From the NCBI RefSeq assembly GCF_018139145.2, contig NC_059473.1, forward strand, positions 61,982,707-62,046,706: a stretch of DNA of 64,000 nt. The letters run 5' to 3'. Source of the stretch: Gymnogyps californianus. Lineage: Eukaryota; Chordata; Aves; Accipitriformes; Cathartidae. The notes beneath the pieces are model-generated. The model saw only the letters and a program-made list of their open reading frames with translations, was not told the origin of the DNA and ran no database searches. Within the stretch, counting starts at the first letter, position 1, and each line of letters opens with the position of its first letter. Below are positions 62,451 to 64,000 of the stretch, piece after piece. A program made the position numbers and the translations under genes.

Positions 62451-64000
62451 TTATGTCAACCGAAACTCCTAAAATTCTGACACATGCCCTTTGGACAATC
62501 AAAATTGAGAACCATGTGCATAAACAAGTGGGTCACAGCCAACCCCCCTCTCTGAAAATACCCCTGGATACCAAAATCCCATTGAGTCCTCAGGTAGGAC
62601 TGCCTATGTCTATTGGTAGCTGCACATGCTTTAGAAAATACTGGCCTCAGTGAGTATAGAGTGCTCCTTAGCCACTCGACTTTTCTTCAGCTTTTGTGCA
62701 CATGTATGAAGGTATGAGCCTCACTAGAGCCCTACACGTTTTCATCTGGCAACACAACATACTCTCTCTCCACTTCACCAGAACAGTTATTTCTCATCGC
62801 AGCTCTGCTCCCCAGTACAGGATAGAAGAAATCTGTTTTAACATCAACAACAAACTCTCCCACCCCAGGAGTGAGCTACTCTCCTCAGGTACTGGTGAGG
62901 TCACTGGGCTGCATCATCAGGAAATAGCTGCCTCATGAGAGGACTGCTGAACGGTCTGGATTGACCTTGGAGTGGACCTGGAGGCAGCAGTGATATTAAG
63001 AAACAGAGAGGATGACAGTACCTGGAGACTATAGCATCATGTTACAGTAACAAACTGTTCTTGCAAGCAATCAGCTTCCAACCGAGACTAATGCTAGGAC
63101 TGTGAGACAATAACTGAAATAGAGAATAAATATACTTTACTTACATGTTCCTATGTGGTGAGAAGAAGCCAGTTTTCCCAAGAGCACAGAATATCATTCA
63201 GCTCCATCCTTCAATGACTCCTGCAAGTTCAACGTTCTTCTGATATGAAACATTTGTGATTAAAAGCAGGATGAACTGAGCTCATCTTCAGGTACAAAGA
63301 CTGCTAAGCTAGGAAATACAGTTATACAGGGAAGCTATCCTTTATTGATTATACAAGAAAGCCTAGGGGATGATTCCAGGTAAAATAAAATGGAATTAAG
63401 ACCTCACAAACATTGCCCAAATAGCAAAAAAAAAAAAAAAAAAAGTACTGTTCAATGGGTAAACAAAGAGTGCTTTTACAGTGGAACATCTTTATTACAA
63501 TAGGTATATTAAAGTGGACTTTTGCTGAGATGCCTGTTGGGCATTACAGAAATGAGTTGGTAAGGGCAATATTGATTACAGAGCAAGTGAGTCTGCTCAT
63601 AGCATAGAACCTTATGGCCTAAAACTGAAGAAGGAGGTTAACAGTAGTCCTTGTCTTCTATTTCATAGCCTTCACTACGATTGTGGCAGGAGACAGACAC
63701 AGGTTGGCCCACCAGAGCACTAAAACTTGCCCTTGCTTTGTAAGAAAATATGCCACAGCCCAGCTTCACAAAAATGAACTTCATTCAGTGCACCCTTGTA
63801 TAGGACAGGATCACTAGGATTTACCAGTCACAGAGAAATGGTTGGACAATAAAGAACTGTGTTCATACTGTTGTACCACTCATTTGCCCCTGCAATAGCA
63901 AAGAGGATTTTCACCATAAAGGCTGCTAGCTCTACTTTGTGTCAGCTGCTGGGATCTTTGGGACTCTCATCCTGATATAAATGCCACTAACTAGCAGTTC
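62451..64000. other. Noncoding DNA, no gene seen
   Basis: Two short frames only (62453-62653 and 62696-62938 plus). An A19 run lies at 63426-63444. Confidence 0.55.
63384..63444 (+). repeat. AATAAA followed by A19, possible retroposed 3' end
   Basis: AATAAA at 63384-63389 is followed after 36 bases by 19 adenines (63426-63444). This spacing is that of a cleaved and polyadenylated mRNA copied into the genome. I recognise no parent transcript upstream and see no clear target duplication, so it may be only an A-rich microsatellite. Confidence 0.3.

Noticed and set aside
1..64000. tRNA, snRNA, rRNA, CRISPR or prokaryotic operon structure
   Set aside because: No GGTTCGA-type B box in a cloverleaf, no U6/U2/7SK/5S words, no spaced direct-repeat array, no ribosome binding sites and no dense coding were seen.

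Overview
This window is AT-rich, CpG-poor vertebrate nuclear DNA and almost certainly comes from a bird. The diagnostic evidence is a 5'-truncated CR1 LINE at 62196-62450 ending in the avian-type ATTCTATGAT repeat tail, together with two solo LTRs at 28345-30093 whose ends and body match, from memory, LTR families abundant in neoavian genomes. I see no tRNA, rRNA, snRNA, CRISPR, operon or bacterial or phage gene, and no protein-coding gene that I recognise. Outside the LTRs the open frames are all under about 155 codons, often begin at non-ATG codons, lack recognisable domains and occur about as often as expected by chance. The window is therefore best read as intergenic DNA or one very large intron.

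Layout: 1-28339 is mostly unique noncoding DNA with GC-richer patches (2321-2780, 9101-9425), a homeodomain/POU-type palindrome cluster (3806-3856), an exon-like open segment (14028-14222), a probable MIR-like SINE relic (14755-14905) and a weak LTR-like block (20441-20935). At 28345-30093 an older solo LTR with ACAGC target duplications is interrupted by a younger 597-bp solo LTR with ATATG target duplications. Both lie in minus-strand sense orientation. The inner one landed on the outer one's TATA-like box and duplicated part of it, so the box is still intact on the downstream side. The region 30099-62195 is again mostly unique DNA. It holds several blocks that look like conserved noncoding (enhancer-type) sequence (about 33020-33620, 43570-43930, 48530-48810, 53150-53560), a G-run/GA tract (47490-47535), an old LINE relic on the minus strand (49812-50003) and an AT/AC-rich microsatellite (52484-52650). 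The CR1 copy and a possible retroposed 3' end (63384-63444) lie near the right edge.

There are no genes here that could be said to work together. The best leads are the nested-LTR history and the candidate regulatory DNA, especially a repeated TGAATAATT...AATTCATTCATT module shared by two blocks 10 kb apart and the duplicated TAATTAATGCAT element. I did not find a new biological system, and the regulatory proposals are inference that needs cross-species alignment or chromatin data.
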